A DNA stretch of 64,000 nucleotides from G965240365 sp965240365 (GTDB lineage Bacteria; Pseudomonadota; Gammaproteobacteria; Eutrophobiales; Eutrophobiaceae), in contig OZ251218.1 in assembly GCA_965240365.1 (NCBI GenBank), forward strand, positions 3,286,001-3,350,000. Direction: 5' to 3'. Below the pieces are notes generated by a model. It worked only from the letters and a program-made list of their open reading frames with translations. It had not been told where the DNA came from and ran no database searches. Made by a program: the position numbers and the translations under genes. Positions 1 through 8,731 of this stretch are shown in pieces. How positions within the stretch are numbered: the stretch's first letter is position 1; every line of letters starts with the position of its first letter.

Positions 1-834
1 TTCTACAGAATTTGTGCTTTTAGAATATTCAGAGGATTTAATTTCCCGAATTTGTCTCGAAGCTGTATTCCCGTCTCCAAGGGAAACATATGCATCATAG
101 GAATTATAATTTCTATATCCACCAATCAATGCAAATGATTCAGACAAATGAGATATTGCAGTATTTGAGTTTTCTTCATTATAAATTTCTATTATCTCTT
201 TATATAGATTATATCTTCTTAGATAGTTATATCCAATATCTTGATTAAATTCACGTACATGGTTTTTACTTGTACTGTCCAAGGTAAAATTAAGCTGTTC
301 AATAGGTTCCACAGGTTCCACCGTGTAAGTTTTATTTATGCTATCCAAGATAATATCGAGTTGATATTCATTTTTAGTTATTCCTTCAGTAAACATTTTT
401 TCAGAAGAATAAAGATTAATTATTGGCAATAATTTATTTTTATTATCTTTGAGATGTTGAATGTTAGCACAATCAATATCATCTAATTCAATTATTATTC
501 TTATTTTTTGTTCCATATTTTCAAAATTATAGTTTCTATCCAGGCGGAAATTTTCGTAATTTTGAACTTCATTTATTGTTTCCAATATTCCCTTTTTTAT
601 ATTGGCATTGATTGTCGCTCTTTTTGTATATAGATCGGTATTTCTTTTATACGGAATAAAAAGAACTCTTCTAAAAATAAAATTTATCACTTCAAGAGCT
701 GTAGATTTTCCTGACCCATTTTGCCCAATTAGAATACTCAAATTTTTATCAAAGGTAATTTTAGGCGCATTTAGTATATCATCAACATAAGCAAAGCTTA
801 GAATGTTTGATATTTGCAATGATTTAATCTTCAT
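1..834 (-). CDS. AAA-family ATPase, C-terminus beyond the window
   Basis: The minus-strand frame is open for 278 codons from an ATG at 834 to the window edge, so only the N-terminal part is visible. A P-loop reading GQNGSGKST lies near residue 40, preceded by a hydrophobic strand, as in SMC/RecF-like ATPases of the OLD and AAA_15/AAA_23 groups. The later part is lysine- and asparagine-rich with no recognised domain. It starts about 20 bp after the DUF262-HNH stop and reads the same way, so it probably belongs to that restriction-like operon. Walker B and any C-terminal nuclease (for example TOPRIM) would lie outside. AT content is clearly higher than in the metabolic genes to the right, which suggests transfer. 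Confidence 0.8.
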   Translation of the reverse strand, partial: MKIKSLQISNILSFAYVDDILNAPKITFDKNLSILIGQNGSGKSTALEVINFIFRRVLFIPYKRNTDLYTKRATINANIKKGILETINEVQNYENFRLDRNYNFENMEQKIRIIIELDDIDCANIQHLKDNKNKLLPIINLYSSEKMFTEGITKNEYQLDIILDSINKTYTVEPVEPIEQLNFTLDSTSKNHVREFNQDIGYNYLRRYNLYKEIIEIYNEENSNTAISHLSESFALIGGYRNYNSYDAYVSLGDGNTASRQIREIKSSEYSKSTNSVE

Positions 835-855
835 AAATTATGGAGCAACTCAAAT

Positions 856-1947
856 TTAATTGCCAGATTTTCTTCGGTTATCTTGTTTGCATAACATCTG
901 ACAGTTTTCTGTGATTGTTTTACCGCCTTCGTGCCATGGCGTGATATGGTCGGCTTCCATTTCAGAAATATCAAATTTATCTTTACAGAATGGACAAACG
1001 CCCTTTTGTCTTTCGTATGCCTCTCGCTTCATATTGCCAGTAAATGAACGGATGTTTAAATATCTTTCTTTCCGAGTCAATACATAAGGATAGATGCCCG
1101 ATTTTTTCGTTACATCTTCGTCTTGCATAAGTTCTGTAATTTCTGTTTCGAGTTTTTTGGAATTTAGTTTTTTATCTTTAAATTTATTATATAACTCACC
1201 CCAATTTACATTTGCCATTTCTTTTCGGTAATTTGAAAAAGTTGCGCGCACCCACGCGATCACATTCTGGAAATACTGCCACAATTCATCGGCATTTTTA
1301 TCATGCTGATGTTTTGCCATGTAGTCAGCCATTTCGCCATTATTGATCCATGACAGCGCGGTTTCCAAGTATTCTTGCCGAATTGGCGAACCTTTCAGGA
1401 GCGATCCACTGTCATTTGCTAAAAGGTACGCCGCACAATTCGTCTTGCTGAATTTTAGCTTTGCGTCAGAAAGCCACGGCCCTGTATAAACGGCGTTGCG
1501 TAGCTCCTGGTTTGTCAATTTTTCACCTGCAATATTGATAGTTTTAAACCAGTCCAGTCGTTCCTTATCTGTCCCTTCACAGAAATAAATCATTAATTCA
1601 TAATTCAAAATCCGATCTTGTTCTTCTTTGGTCAAATTATGAAAAAAGTAATTGTTGATTGAAAAATCACCGTTCACATATTGCCCGATACTGATTGTGC
1701 GTTGCTGACCGTCTAACATTTCATAGCCGCCATCTTCGCGTATCATCCAATACATGACATTTAGCGGAAAGTTTTGCTTGATTGTCTCAATCACATCGTC
1801 ACGTTGATGGCCTTTATAGACAAATTCACGCTGATATTTTGGGCGAATGTCAAGTTTTCCGGCATAGGCAACAACACCTTCCTCGGCACTATCTTTGTAG
1901 CCAGTAATGATTTTGCGTATTGGAATTTGATGTAATTCAATTTTCAT
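856..1947 (-). CDS. DUF262 domain and HNH endonuclease protein
   Basis: A 363-residue protein with an N-terminal DUF262 (GmrS/ParB-like) domain, marked by EMLDGQQRT near residues 76-84, and a C-terminal HNH nuclease. The HNH part has a CPFC zinc pair, the EADHITPWHEGGKT histidine motif and a closing ENCQMLC...N segment. DUF262 proteins often hydrolyse nucleotides and sense modified DNA, as in GmrSD and related defence systems; HNH cuts DNA. It lies one base after the methyltransferase stop and is followed by the ATPase, all on one strand. The likely role is the nuclease arm of a restriction system. Domain assignment is strong; the biological role is inferred. Confidence 0.85.
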   Translation of the reverse strand: MKIELHQIPIRKIITGYKDSAEEGVVAYAGKLDIRPKYQREFVYKGHQRDDVIETIKQNFPLNVMYWMIREDGGYEMLDGQQRTISIGQYVNGDFSINNYFFHNLTKEEQDRILNYELMIYFCEGTDKERLDWFKTINIAGEKLTNQELRNAVYTGPWLSDAKLKFSKTNCAAYLLANDSGSLLKGSPIRQEYLETALSWINNGEMADYMAKHQHDKNADELWQYFQNVIAWVRATFSNYRKEMANVNWGELYNKFKDKKLNSKKLETEITELMQDEDVTKKSGIYPYVLTRKERYLNIRSFTGNMKREAYERQKGVCPFCKDKFDISEMEADHITPWHEGGKTITENCQMLCKQDNRRKSGN

Positions 1948-1948
1948 G

Positions 1949-3004
1949 TTATTTTTTTACTTTTCTATTCCTCACTAAAATTCTCTTGAAAATTTTTTTG
2001 TCATTTATATAGATGGCTCCAATCAAAGAGTATCCATCTGGAGCATAGGAACCAAGATTTCCTAAAATTTCAAATTGCTTGGGATTATATTTATCAATAA
2101 ACGTAACAGGTACGCCCATCGGCCCCTCATAATCGTAAGGAATATCAATGTATCTTTTTACATTGATAGCATCAAAATTATCGTATTTAAAATATTCTTC
2201 TGGAGTATACCGCTTGTATAGAGTTAGTTCTTCATGACGTTTTGTAGTGTCGAGATTTGTGAACCATGCAATATTACCCATGCTGAAATGCTTCACTCCA
2301 TCCTTCACCTTAATTCTTGATTTAGTTTGTATCTCATAGTTATCAGGAACCTGAAACCATTTTGTGCCACCATTATCATACCCAAGCCACAATTTATTTT
2401 CCTTGATGGGTTTAAAAATCTCTTTATAGGTAATGGCATTCTGATTGCCAAGAATTAAAAAAAATTTATTATATTCCATCAGTTGTTCGATATATTCACG
2501 AAAAAGTGAAAATGGCGGATTAGTTACAATAACATCTGCTTTTTTCAGTAAGTCAACGCACTCCTTACTACGAAAATCACCATTGCCTTTGAGTGGCGTG
2601 GCAACATTGGCATCATGTTTTAGTAACCACTCCACATCTTTTAGTCCTATCGCGCCGTCAGAGTCGAGATCTTTGACTTCGTTAATCTCGATTTTAAATG
2701 GCTCTTTCCCCTCAGGCTTTAGTCCCTCTACCTCAAACAGAGGTAGTTGATCGCCAACAATTGGCGATTTATCGTAACTCGTGGTAATGAGCTTTTTTAG
2801 TCCAAGCACGTTGAAGTTTGCGGCAAAATATTTGAAAAAATTGCTCTCAAATGGATCATCGCAATTACAATACACGACCCTGCCACGGAATTGGTCTTTG
2901 TAGTGCTTCAATTCTTTTTCAATATCGGCAAGCTGGGTATAAAATTCATCTTTCTTTGCTTTAGCTGCTTGATTGAGGCGTGTATTTAGAGGTTTAGCGC
3001 TCAT
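1949..3004 (-). CDS. EcoRI-family adenine-specific DNA methyltransferase
   Basis: Resembles the M.EcoRI family of N6-adenine methyltransferases. The N-terminus (NQAAKAKKDEFYTQ) is the usual family opening, YCNCDDPFESNFFKYF is a conserved early block, and VTNPPFSLF carries the catalytic NPPF motif IV near residue 160. The frame extends upstream to a TTG at 3025, but the ATG at 3004 begins MSAKPLN, a better family start. It would modify adenines, either to protect the host from the downstream nuclease or to mark the target. It is first in the operon with the DUF262-HNH gene and the ATPase. Length (351 residues) fits the family. Confidence 0.85.
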   Translation of the reverse strand: MSAKPLNTRLNQAAKAKKDEFYTQLADIEKELKHYKDQFRGRVVYCNCDDPFESNFFKYFAANFNVLGLKKLITTSYDKSPIVGDQLPLFEVEGLKPEGKEPFKIEINEVKDLDSDGAIGLKDVEWLLKHDANVATPLKGNGDFRSKECVDLLKKADVIVTNPPFSLFREYIEQLMEYNKFFLILGNQNAITYKEIFKPIKENKLWLGYDNGGTKWFQVPDNYEIQTKSRIKVKDGVKHFSMGNIAWFTNLDTTKRHEELTLYKRYTPEEYFKYDNFDAINVKRYIDIPYDYEGPMGVPVTFIDKYNPKQFEILGNLGSYAPDGYSLIGAIYINDKKIFKRILVRNRKVKK

Positions 3005-3039
3005 ATAAAAGGTAAAAAATTTCAATTTGAAACAAAAAT

Positions 3040-3130
3040 TGGCGGAGAGGGAGGGATTCGAACCCTCGATACGGGGTTACCGTATACACACTTTCCAGGC
3101 GTGCTCCTTCGACCGCTCGGACACCTCTCC
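3040..3130 (-). tRNA. tRNA-Ser (anticodon GGA)
   Basis: The reverse complement folds as a class II tRNA. The acceptor stem is GGAGAGG with CCTCTCC, followed by discriminator G and an encoded CCA. The anticodon loop CTGGAAA lies between stems CACGC and GTGTG, giving anticodon GGA. A long variable arm (GTATACGGTAACCCCGTATC) and a T-arm GAGGGTTCGAATCCCTC are present. The long variable arm and the anticodon both identify serine. Two open frames drawn across this locus are spurious. Confidence 0.95.
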
Positions 3131-3270
3131 AGATTAAATGCGCTTTTTTCTTCATTCCGGCTCTGCCGCTCGCGGGCAGGCCGGAATCCATTGACCATTC
3201 TGACACCGCTTCCCTGGCGGCTTGTCGCAGACCTGTCTGCCGCCGGCGGGTTGCCGCCCGCATACCACAC

Positions 3271-3906
3271 TTAATCAGCGCTAGCCCGGCCGTTTTCTTT
3301 CAATGCCAGATAGTCTTGCAGGGAATTCAGGTCATCCACATCCCAGCGTTCGGTTAAGACGCCCAGCCGCCAGCCGAGCGCCTTGATGCGCGCCCTGGTC
3401 TGCCTGAATACGGTTGCCTGGCCCCAGGCTATGCCCTCGAAGAGCGCCCGGCTGTTTTTGCATAAACCGATAAGATAATAACCGCCATCCCGGGCCGGGC
3501 CGAGTACAATATCATTATTTTGCAGCGCTTGCCGCGCCTGTTTTAAGTCGCCGGCCGTCAATACCGGGCAGTCACTGCCGATCAGTATGACCGCACGATA
3601 AATTTTTAAGGCCCGCGCGAAGGCGTGGCGCATCCTGTCGCCGAGGTCATCGCCCCGTTGTGTATAAATCTCAATGGCCGCCCTGTTGGCGATATTATCA
3701 AAATAAGGATGCCGGCTGTCGCCGTCTATCCATAGCTGAATAGCGCTAAACCCGGAATGCAGCGCGGTGTGCAGCGTCTTTGCCAGCAATTCCCTGTATA
3801 TTTCGGCGGCCCGCCCCGCCCCGACATGCGGAATAAGCCGGGTCTTGACTCGGCCGGGCAGCGGCGCCCTGGCAAATATGATGAGTACGGCGCCATCTAT
3901 TGACAT
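3271..3906 (-). CDS. TIGR04282-type glycosyltransferase, arsenosugar-cluster type
   Basis: A 211-residue DUF2064-type transferase. The start MSIDGAVLIIFARAPLPGR followed by VKTRLIP is the characteristic nucleotide-binding opening; VILIGSDCPVL supplies the acidic metal-binding motif, and GPARDGGYYLIGL is the conserved glycine-rich block. The ATG at 3906 was chosen over the upstream ATG at 3969 because the family opening starts there and it overlaps the preceding glycosyltransferase by only 10 bp. It is the last gene in a run with the family-2 transferase and radical SAM ArsS, a neighbourhood known from arsenosugar biosynthesis. Donor and acceptor are not proven by sequence. Confidence 0.85.
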   Translation of the reverse strand: MSIDGAVLIIFARAPLPGRVKTRLIPHVGAGRAAEIYRELLAKTLHTALHSGFSAIQLWIDGDSRHPYFDNIANRAAIEIYTQRGDDLGDRMRHAFARALKIYRAVILIGSDCPVLTAGDLKQARQALQNNDIVLGPARDGGYYLIGLCKNSRALFEGIAWGQATVFRQTRARIKALGWRLGVLTERWDVDDLNSLQDYLALKENGRASAD

Positions 3907-4571
3907 TGATAGTGGCGGGCCAGCCGGGCCGTATCGCAGCCGAAAAAATAGAGCGCGCGCAACAGCCACATGGTCAGTATGGTTTTTATCACGCCGTTTT
4001 TCTCCCAGCGCCGGCTTGAGCTTTGGACTCTGGCGGACAGGCAGATTGGCCGGGTTATTTTTTTCAGCAGTTTACTGATGGCAATGTCTTCCATGAGCGC
4101 CAGCCCGGGGAAGCCGCCGATCTCGTTAAACAGTTTATGCTGCACGAACAGGGCCTGATCACCGGTGGCGATGCCGCTCAGGCGGGAACGCCAGTTGATG
4201 CCGCTTTCTATGACCCTGAAGCCCCAGGCCCGGCCGGATAAATGGATGTCAAAACGTCCCCAGGCCCTCTGGTTTCTTTTCGCAAGCGTAATAAGCGGGC
4301 CGATATCTTCCGGCAAGAAGGTATCGGCATGCAGGAACAGCAGATAATTGCCGGCGGCCTGCCCGGCCCCGCTATTCATCTGCATGGAACGGGCGGGCTT
4401 GCTGCTTAAAACCGTATCGCACAACGGCCGGGCCAGGGCCACGGTATTATCGCGGCTGTTGCCGTCCACCACGATGACTTCATGCCCTGCCTTTCTTAAC
4501 TTTTGCAAACTCCGCAAGCAGCGCTCTATGGTTTCTGCTTCATTCAGGACGGGAATGATAATAGACAGCAT
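3897..4571 (-). CDS. TIGR04283-type family 2 glycosyltransferase
   Basis: A GT-A fold transferase of 224 residues. MLSIIIPVLNEAETIERCL is the family 2 opening, VIVVDGNSRDNT follows near residue 33, and FLHADTFLP carries the DxD-like metal site. GATGDQALFV-like sequence (IATGDQALFVQ) and GGFPGLALMEDI form the acceptor-side motif typical of this subfamily, known as the rSAM-associated transferase 2. The stop overlaps the start of the next gene. With ArsS upstream, it probably acts in making a glycosylated arsenical or related sugar product. Family call is strong; substrate is inferred. Confidence 0.87.
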   Translation of the reverse strand: MLSIIIPVLNEAETIERCLRSLQKLRKAGHEVIVVDGNSRDNTVALARPLCDTVLSSKPARSMQMNSGAGQAAGNYLLFLHADTFLPEDIGPLITLAKRNQRAWGRFDIHLSGRAWGFRVIESGINWRSRLSGIATGDQALFVQHKLFNEIGGFPGLALMEDIAISKLLKKITRPICLSARVQSSSRRWEKNGVIKTILTMWLLRALYFFGCDTARLARHYQCQ

Positions 4572-4599
4572 GGTCGATTGACCTCAATGGTAAACAGCG

Positions 4600-5562
4600 T
4601 CAGGCCTGAAGCGCGCCGCCGCAACTGCTGCCCTGCCCCGCGGTGCAGGCATAGCAATGGTCTCTGACCGCAATGCTATCGCCCGCCAGCGCCTGTTCGG
4701 CAAGTTCCGAGATATGAACCGGCCTGTGACTGTCATTTAAGGGCAGGCCCAGCATCTGGTTGAAGTCACAGTCATAGACATTGCCCTGCCAGTCCACGCT
4801 GATCAATGTCCGGCACATGACATTTTCGAGGTTCTCTTCACGATGGGCCTCATGCAAAAGCCGCATATAGCCTGTCAGTTGATTCTTGGATATCAGCATG
4901 CTGCCGAAACGCTGAATTGGCATGTTGCACAGGGTATAGAGCCGGTTGAAGCGGATATTGAACTGCTGTTTCAATTCTTTTTTATAGGCCTGTTCCAGTT
5001 CAATTTGAGATGGCGGCAAGGCGGGCCCCTGCGGATTGAACACCAGGTTCAGGATCAGGCCCGTTGCGTCCTGGCCATAGCCCGCCGCATTGAGCCTTTG
5101 CAAGGCCCGGATACTCCTGGCGAACACGCCATTGCCGCGCTGGCGATCGACATTCCCGGCTTGATAACAGGGCAACGACGCGGTGATTTCGACTTCATTA
5201 TCCGCCAGAAAATCGGCCAGCCCGGCCATGCCCGGTTCTTCCAGTATGGTCAGATTACAACGATCTATCACATTCAATCCTTGCCGCCGGGCATAGCGGA
5301 CCAGTTCCTTGAAGCGGGGATGCAACTCCGGCGCCCCGCCCGTGATGTCGAGGATTTTTACGGATTTTGTGGCGATAAAGGCTTTAATCGCGGCAATGGT
5401 CTTGGGCGACATCATTTCTTTACGGCGCGGACCGGCATTCACATGACAATGCACACACTGCTGGTTGCATTTCAGGCCAATATTAATTTGCAGGGTATTC
5501 AGATCAGCCCTGCGGATGGCCGGAAAACCGATTTTATCGAGATGCGGCAGTGTTTGATGCAT
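4600..5562 (-). CDS. arsS: Radical SAM protein ArsS, arsenosugar biosynthesis
   Basis: A 320-residue radical SAM enzyme. The cluster-binding motif CNQQCVHCH (CxxxCxxC) lies at about residues 32-40 and is followed by the SAM-binding ITGGAPELHP block. The C-terminal half carries the cysteine-rich DUF3641 region with CDFNQMLG and a final CYACTAGQGSSCGG. This domain pair defines the ArsS family, thought to add a 5'-deoxyadenosyl group to methylated arsenic on the way to arsenosugars. It heads the group with two glycosyltransferases; no arsM methyltransferase is present in the window. Family identity is strong; activity is inferred from the family. Confidence 0.88.
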   Translation of the reverse strand: MHQTLPHLDKIGFPAIRRADLNTLQINIGLKCNQQCVHCHVNAGPRRKEMMSPKTIAAIKAFIATKSVKILDITGGAPELHPRFKELVRYARRQGLNVIDRCNLTILEEPGMAGLADFLADNEVEITASLPCYQAGNVDRQRGNGVFARSIRALQRLNAAGYGQDATGLILNLVFNPQGPALPPSQIELEQAYKKELKQQFNIRFNRLYTLCNMPIQRFGSMLISKNQLTGYMRLLHEAHREENLENVMCRTLISVDWQGNVYDCDFNQMLGLPLNDSHRPVHISELAEQALAGDSIAVRDHCYACTAGQGSSCGGALQA

Positions 5563-5568
5563 GGCTAA

Positions 5569-7011
5569 TCAGTTTCTTCCAAAGTCATCGGCAAAACGCA
5601 CAATATCATCCTCGCCCAGATAGGAACCCGATTGCACTTCAATAAGCTCCAACAGATCGCTGGTGGCATTCTCCAGGCGGTGTTTCATGCCCACGGGAAT
5701 ATAGGTTGACTCATTTTCTTTTAGTTCAAACACCTCATCGCCGCGGGTGACGGTCGCCACGCCCTTGACCACGACCCAGTGCTCGGAGCGCTGGTGATGC
5801 AGTTGCAGCGAGAGTTTTTTGCCGGGGTTTATGGTCAGCCGCTTAACCTGAAAATTATCGCCATGATCGACCGAGTCGTAATGTCCCCAGGGGCGATAGA
5901 CCTTGCGGTGCAGCAAGGATTCCTTTCTGTCTTTGAGGCGTCCAACGATCTGCCTGACATCCTGGGCCTTGTCCTTGTCGGCGATCACCAGGGCGTCATC
6001 GCTGTCAACAATGATCATATTATGGCAGCCAAGCGCCGCTATCAGCCCCCGCTCGCTTTTTATGAGACAATCCGCGCTGTCATGGGCAATCACATCGCCC
6101 TCGATACAGTTGCCCGCCTCGTCCTTTTCCTTGAGTTCCCAAACCGAAGGCCAGGCGCCAATATCCGACCAGCCCATCGCAACCGGTATCACGGCCAGGC
6201 GTTCGTCCCCGCTCGCGGCCAGCCTCTCCATTACGGCATAGTCAATGGAATCACTCGGGCTACTCAAAAAGGCGCTTTCCTCAAGCCGGTAAAAAAGGCC
6301 GTCCGCCTTGCCCGCGTCATGGGCCGCTTTACAGGCGCTCAGTATGCGCGGATTAAAAGCGCCGATCTTGTCCAGCCACACACTGGCCTTCATCATAAAA
6401 ATACCGCTGTTCCAGTAATAATCACCGGCGGCAAGGTAGCGTTCCGCGCTTGCCTCATCCGGTTTTTCGGTAAAGCCGTTAATCTGATAGACGCTTGCGC
6501 CCGCGGCCTGATTGATGGGCCTGCCCGTATGGATATAGCCATAGCCGGTCTCGGCCCGGGCCGGTGTGACGCCGAAAGTCACCAGATAATCCTGTAGCGC
6601 CAGCGCGTGGCCCTGGCTTATCGCGGCATGGAAGGCGTCAAGGTCTTTAATCAAATGGTCCGCGGGCATCATAACCATAACGGCATCCTCATAACGGCCG
6701 GCCAGAGTCAGGGCGGCGATAGTCAGGGCCGGGGCCGTGTTACGGCCTTCAGGTTCAAGGATAATCTGACTTACGGCCCTGTTGCGCCCGGCAGACTGCT
6801 CGGCAACAAGAAAGCGATGGGCTTCATTACAGATGATCAGCGGGTCCAGGACGGCAAGATCAGCCACGGGTTTATTGAGCCTGGCCAAGGTGTCCTGCAA
6901 TAAGGTATCGCCGCCAAACAGGCGGATAAATTGCTTGGGATAATGCGCCCTAGACAGCGGCCATAAACGGGTCCCGCCGCCACCGGCAAGAATCACGGGC
7001 GCCAGTTTCAT
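5569..7011 (-). CDS. manC: Mannose-1-phosphate guanylyltransferase / mannose-6-phosphate isomerase
   Basis: A full-length bifunctional type II enzyme (480 residues) that makes GDP-mannose. The pyrophosphorylase signature GGGGTRLWPLSR is at residues 10-21, FTEKPD lies mid-domain, and the C-terminal cupin isomerase domain has PWGHYDSV and LQLHHQRSEHWVVV with metal-binding histidines. It ends 6 bp before arsS starts, so it may be co-transcribed with the arsenosugar-type genes. Together with gmd upstream it would supply GDP-mannose and GDP-4-keto-6-deoxymannose for surface polysaccharide. The names algA, cpsB and manC are used for orthologues. Confidence 0.93.
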   Translation of the reverse strand: MKLAPVILAGGGGTRLWPLSRAHYPKQFIRLFGGDTLLQDTLARLNKPVADLAVLDPLIICNEAHRFLVAEQSAGRNRAVSQIILEPEGRNTAPALTIAALTLAGRYEDAVMVMMPADHLIKDLDAFHAAISQGHALALQDYLVTFGVTPARAETGYGYIHTGRPINQAAGASVYQINGFTEKPDEASAERYLAAGDYYWNSGIFMMKASVWLDKIGAFNPRILSACKAAHDAGKADGLFYRLEESAFLSSPSDSIDYAVMERLAASGDERLAVIPVAMGWSDIGAWPSVWELKEKDEAGNCIEGDVIAHDSADCLIKSERGLIAALGCHNMIIVDSDDALVIADKDKAQDVRQIVGRLKDRKESLLHRKVYRPWGHYDSVDHGDNFQVKRLTINPGKKLSLQLHHQRSEHWVVVKGVATVTRGDEVFELKENESTYIPVGMKHRLENATSDLLELIEVQSGSYLGEDDIVRFADDFGRN

Positions 7012-7097
7012 GCCGCCCCCCGCAAATCAATCGTCAAACACAGGGGCAATAATTCTCCTTCATTACTCATTATCAATTATCCACTGTCAATTATTCA

Positions 7098-7411
7098 TTA
7101 GGGCCTGTTAACACTATTTTAGCAGTCCCTGCTTGAGTCTGTTTTGCGCTCCAGCAAGGCGGAAGAAGCGCAGTGTAGTTGCGCTACTCAAGCGACTGAC
7201 CTGCCTGCAGCAGGCAGGCAGGCAACGAAGCTGGGGCGCAAAACAGGCCAAGCCCTTCGGGTTGTGCCCCAAACTGCGCCACTCGGCGTTGCTTGCCTGC
7301 CTGCTGCAGGCAGGTCGCTCATTTGGAGTGACCAAACTACGCTCCGCGCGCCTTGATTGGCGCAGTTTGGGGCACAACAGGGCCTGCCAAAATAGTGTTA
7401 ACAGGCCCTAA
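7098..7411. mobile_element. 314-bp MITE-like element with 23-bp perfect inverted ends
   Basis: The ends TTAGGGCCTGTTAACACTAT... (7098-7120) and its exact reverse complement (7389-7411) form 23-bp perfect terminal inverted repeats. The interior is itself palindromic: GTTGTGCCCCAAACTGCGCC near 7261 is mirrored near 7356-7379, and two copies of the 19-bp palindrome sit at 7200-7218 and 7296-7314 in mirrored positions. There is no transposase gene; the open frames across it are by-products of the palindrome. It fits a non-autonomous element mobilised in trans, possibly with a TA target duplication. Its right end supplies the gmd stop codon. Confidence 0.8.
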
Positions 7412-8466
7412 ATACCGGCAAGCAAGCGCTCCTGCTCCGCCAGCTTCAAATCCGCCCGCATCATCTCGCTGACCAGTTCCCTGAAACCCGTTTGCGGAGA
7501 CCAGTTCAGCTTTGCCCGGGCCTTGCCGCCCTCGCCGAGCAGACTGTCCACTTCCGCGGGGCGATAATACCTCGGGTCAACCTCGACAATACAGCGACCC
7601 TGGTCGTCATAACCCTTCTCGGCGCTCGCGCTGCCCTGCCAGCGAATATGAATATCGGCCTCCCGCGCGGCATATTCAATAAACTCCCTGACACTGTGCT
7701 GCACGCCGGTCGCGATCACATAATCTTCGGCCGCATCCTGTTGCAACATCAACCACTGCGCCTCGACATAGTCGCGCGCATGACCCCAGTCACGCCTGGC
7801 ATTGAGATTGCCGATATAAAGCCGGTCTTGCAGGCCCAGTTTGATCCTGCTGAGCGCCAGGGTAATCTTTCTGGTCACAAAGGTTTCGCCGCGCACGGGC
7901 GATTCATGATTAAACAGGATGCCGTTGCAGGCATACAGACCATAAGCCTCCCGATAGTTCACGGTAATCCAGTAGGCATACAGTTTGGCCACGCCATAGG
8001 GCGAACGCGGATAAAACGGCGTGGCTTCTGTTTGCGGAGTCTCCTGCGCCAGGCCATACAACTCCGAGGTCGAGGCCTGATAAAAACGGGTCTTGTCCCG
8101 CAAATTCAAAATACGAATCGCCTCCAGCAGTCTCAGCGTGCCCAGGGCATCCGAATCGGCCGTATATTCCGGCTCCTCAAACGAGACGGCAACATGGCTT
8201 TGCGCGGCCAGATTATAGATTTCATCCGGCTGGGATTGCTGTATGATTCGAGTCAAGCTGCTTGAATCCGTCATATCCCCATAATGTATGATAAAGTCCC
8301 GATCCGAGACGTGGGGATCCTGGTAGAGATGATCAATGCGACTGGTATTGATTAAAGACGAACGGCGTTTTATACCATGCACTTCATAGCCTTTTTTCAG
8401 TAAAAACTCGGCCAGATAAGCGCCGTCCTGCCCGGTGATGCCGGTTATCAGGGCACATTTAGACAT
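7408..8466 (-). CDS. gmd: GDP-mannose 4,6-dehydratase
   Basis: A 352-residue short-chain dehydratase. The Rossmann motif GITGQDGAYLAEFLL is at residues 9-23, KRRSS follows, and the catalytic YxxxK appears in YPRSPYGVAKLYAYW near residue 155; NHESPVRGETFVTRKI is the Gmd-specific block. It converts GDP-mannose to GDP-4-keto-6-deoxymannose, precursor of fucose, rhamnose or perosamine nucleotide sugars. A usable ribosome site (AGGAA) precedes the ATG. The last codons and the TAG stop lie at the edge of the MITE (7408-7410 is inside the repeat end), so the native C-terminus may have been altered. The length remains normal. Confidence 0.94.
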   Translation of the reverse strand: MSKCALITGITGQDGAYLAEFLLKKGYEVHGIKRRSSLINTSRIDHLYQDPHVSDRDFIIHYGDMTDSSSLTRIIQQSQPDEIYNLAAQSHVAVSFEEPEYTADSDALGTLRLLEAIRILNLRDKTRFYQASTSELYGLAQETPQTEATPFYPRSPYGVAKLYAYWITVNYREAYGLYACNGILFNHESPVRGETFVTRKITLALSRIKLGLQDRLYIGNLNARRDWGHARDYVEAQWLMLQQDAAEDYVIATGVQHSVREFIEYAAREADIHIRWQGSASAEKGYDDQGRCIVEVDPRYYRPAEVDSLLGEGGKARAKLNWSPQTGFRELVSEMMRADLKLAEQERLLAGI

Positions 8467-8568
8467 ATTTGATTCAATTCCTGTTGGGTTGAAGTCTGGA
8501 TTTTAGCAGTTATGTCGTGTATTTTGAGGCTGATTTCAGATACATGCAAACAGCATCCCCCGCCACCT

Positions 8569-8645
8569 GCCCTGATAGCTCAGCCGGACAGAGCGTCCCC
8601 CTCCTAAGGGGAAGGTCAGAGGTTCGAATCCTCTTCAGGGCGCCA
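8569..8645 (+). tRNA. tRNA-Arg (anticodon CCT)
   Basis: Cloverleaf with acceptor stem GCCCTGA paired with TCAGGGC, discriminator G and encoded CCA. The anticodon stem TCCCC/GGGGA holds loop CTCCTAA, giving anticodon CCT. The T-arm reads AGAGGTTCGAATCCTCT. It lies between gmd and the ParE toxin gene, on the opposite strand to both. Confidence 0.95.
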
Positions 8646-8731
8646 TTTTAAGACGACCTGAAAAAGGCCCCGTCAGGCGTAGAGCGAAGGTTGGCGCGTT
8701 GCAAGCAGATTTGCATACAGCGAATTATCGC

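Noticed and set aside
2994..3270. Two overlapping frames across the tRNA-Ser locus
   Set aside because: They cover a clear tRNA gene and repeat-like sequence; the translated products are not protein-like.
7114..7411. Several 60-90-codon frames at 7.1-7.4 kb
   Set aside because: They arise from the palindromic MITE and translate the 19-mer (PAAGRQ, CLQQAG) in several frames.
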